Position numbers and translations under genes: made by a program. From positions 43,336,788-43,400,787 of the forward strand of contig NC_090697.1 of the NCBI RefSeq assembly GCF_040954835.1: a stretch of DNA of 64,000 nt. Reading direction: 5' to 3'. This DNA is from Lepisosteus oculatus. Taxonomy: Eukaryota; Chordata; Actinopteri; Semionotiformes; Lepisosteidae. The notes under the pieces are model-generated. The model was given only the letters and a program-made list of their open reading frames with translations. It did not search any database and was not told the DNA's origin. Below, piece by piece: positions 62,600 to 64,000 of this stretch. The stretch's first letter is position 1; the number at the start of each line of letters is the position of its first letter.

Positions 62600-64000
62600 T
62601 CACAGCTCTGTTTCTTCTGAGCCGACCTCAGCCCACAGGATGTATGAGCCCTCCTCAGAGGAGTCCGTGCTGCTGAAAGACTCCTGGGAGACATGCAGCT
62701 CATCTTCCTCGCCATCCTCTTGCCAGGAGGAGGGGGAAGGAATAGGCACTCCTGGAAGCTGCCAGTCTATCTGCAAAGTGACCAGGAAGACAAGAGAAGA
62801 CATTGTAATAGGTTTATTCCATGCTGAAAAAAAGAAGAAAGAGAACACAACGTTTCGGCCGTGGAGCCTTCTTCAGGTGCCACCAAGAGAAGACATTGCT
62901 TGACAGGGGAATGTCAATAGGAAACCTGCTTTCTTCCACATCCTTTTTTACATGGCAATTTCAACAGCCCGCTCTCTTCCAAGAGAACCCTATGGCATCG
63001 ACAGCTTTAATAAAGGGGCTTACTTTAGCAGAGGGTCCTGTGTCCTGTAGTTGAAGAGGCTCGGATTTTGGTCTGTTTCCGTTCCTCAACACTGAGAGGC
63101 CAATCAGTCCTGGGGCTGGGATGTCATTACCAACTAGAGGCAACGGTTGTGTTGGTAACATTTTAAATGGTTCAATTGTCTGTAATAAAATAAAATTCAC
63201 ATATGTAAAAAAGCACACAGACTCTCTGGCAGAGACAGTAACGATACACAGACTTGCAGTAGCAGGGAGTCCCGGCAGCACTGTGACTCTCTCACTCACT
63301 GGAGGGGGTGCAGTAACTGGCCTGATGGGCTTCTTGACAGAAACATCAGCCCACTTCGTGGTCGGGGGTCTGTCATTAGCCCGTGGAGCCTCTGGTGACA
63401 CTGGCCTTGGAAACTGTTCAACTGGCTGTGGGTTTAGGAAAGAAGGCCAATGGGTAAGGTGTTCATCTCATAGATATATATAGTATAGGCATGTTTTTTA
63501 TTTATTCTCTAGCTGTTCATACGAACCCTTGTTTTTTCAAGAGCTTCAAGTGTTGAAGACAAAGTTTGTCCTTTTCATAGCTAATTTCTTAAAGAATTTG
63601 AAATAGTATAGGACATCACTGGTATTGACCTCATTGGGGCAGCTATTGCCAGTTTTCTACCTTTCAGTATGACCACTGACTTAGAAAATCTGAAGCAATT
63701 TTGGCTCTGGAGTAAAAAGCATTAAGGGACATATTAAGAACATTGCAGATGTTGCAAGCACTAGGAGCCTGTTAGGCCTGCCTTGGTGATTTGGAAACCT
63801 ACGGTATATTCTAAGTGAATGTAAAATGTATTTTTTCTATTTCTAGAAAACTATTAGTTTCTAATTGTTACCCTTTTTCTACCTGTTAGTTTCTCAGGGT
63901 ACTTGGATCACACCCGCAATGTTCACACAGTGCCCATGTGACTCACAGTTGTGTGTCCTTTTTCAGGGTCTTTATGTCCTGCAGAGACAGGGTCTGTCAC
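62600..64000 (-). CDS. Unrecognised five-exon gene, copy C3 (partial, cut by window end)
   Basis: Third copy, 3' part only: exon 5 62770-62600, exon 4 63179-63024, exon 3 63425-63219, and the first 54 bases of exon 2 from 63947. The frame is intact in all of it and equal to C2 as far as I can see. The start and promoter lie beyond 64000, so further copies may follow. Confidence 0.68.
62806..62883 (-). mobile_element. 78-base Penelope/hammerhead-like insertion (C3)
   Basis: Third copy of the intron 4 insertion with the same flanking duplication. Confidence 0.5.

Larger units (their letters stand above)
55462..64000 (-). repeat. Head-to-tail tandem array, 3.26-kb unit (C1, C2, C3 partial)
   Basis: The block repeats at 3,259 bases (56081 to 59340) and 3,260 bases (59340 to 62600) and runs off the window end. 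By eye, C1 and C2 differ by about three substitutions in the gene region, plus short indels in the spacer (a GTAA and one or two A's in a homopolymer). Each unit holds one copy of the five-exon gene and a receptor exon 1-2 remnant. The first unit's right spacer joins B-type sequence, so C1 marks the old end of the array. Confidence 0.95.

Overview
The window looks like a ray-finned fish nuclear genome. It is AT-rich, has spliced genes with GT-AG introns, and carries V-SINE, 5S-rRNA-derived SINE, Tc1, L1/Tx1-like and L2-like repeats. One widely conserved vertebrate gene is complete (hsp90ab1). I cannot name the species, and whether it is a teleost or an older lineage is open.

Layout. 1-9970: intergenic, with one V-SINE. 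9970-18100: hsp90ab1 on the minus strand, with 11 coding exons (721 aa), a non-coding first exon, a TATA box, and heat-shock-element-like and CpG/ETS/CRE-like sequence in intron 1. 18100-34190: gene-poor sequence with many SINE copies, a palindromic Penelope-like fragment, an (AG)n microsatellite and a LINE-like relic. 34195-64000 (window end): a minus-strand tandem region in which two kinds of unit alternate. One kind is exon relics of a family C GPCR ectodomain (V2R/OlfC-like). The other is a compact five-exon gene that I do not recognise.

The unrecognised gene is the most interesting content. It has a TATA box, a start MGQCQS (fits N-myristoylation, with a nearby cysteine), a lysine/arginine cluster, one hydrophobic segment, a proline/serine-rich middle, an acidic tail ending in -TEL (class I PDZ-ligand form), and a poly(A) signal about 30 bases after the stop. 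Five copies are visible. A (38.4-40.6 kb) and B (48.3-50.6 kb) are degenerate and full of insertions. C1, C2 and C3 (from 56.1 kb to past the window end) form a head-to-tail array with a 3,259/3,260-base period and only a handful of differences. C1 and C2 splice in silico into identical-length 318-aa proteins. The short C unit looks like a deletion derivative of a B-type unit that lost most receptor exons and then amplified.

Mobile elements date the region. An apparently intact Tc1 transposon (339-aa DD34E transposase, 213-base terminal repeats) sits in the first receptor relic, and unit B keeps the matching empty TA site. An L1/Tx1-like LINE, an L2-like LINE and a 5S SINE separate the older units. 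A 78-base fragment resembling a Penelope-type hammerhead core, with a 15-base target duplication, is shared by all three C copies. No tRNA, rRNA or CRISPR features were found.
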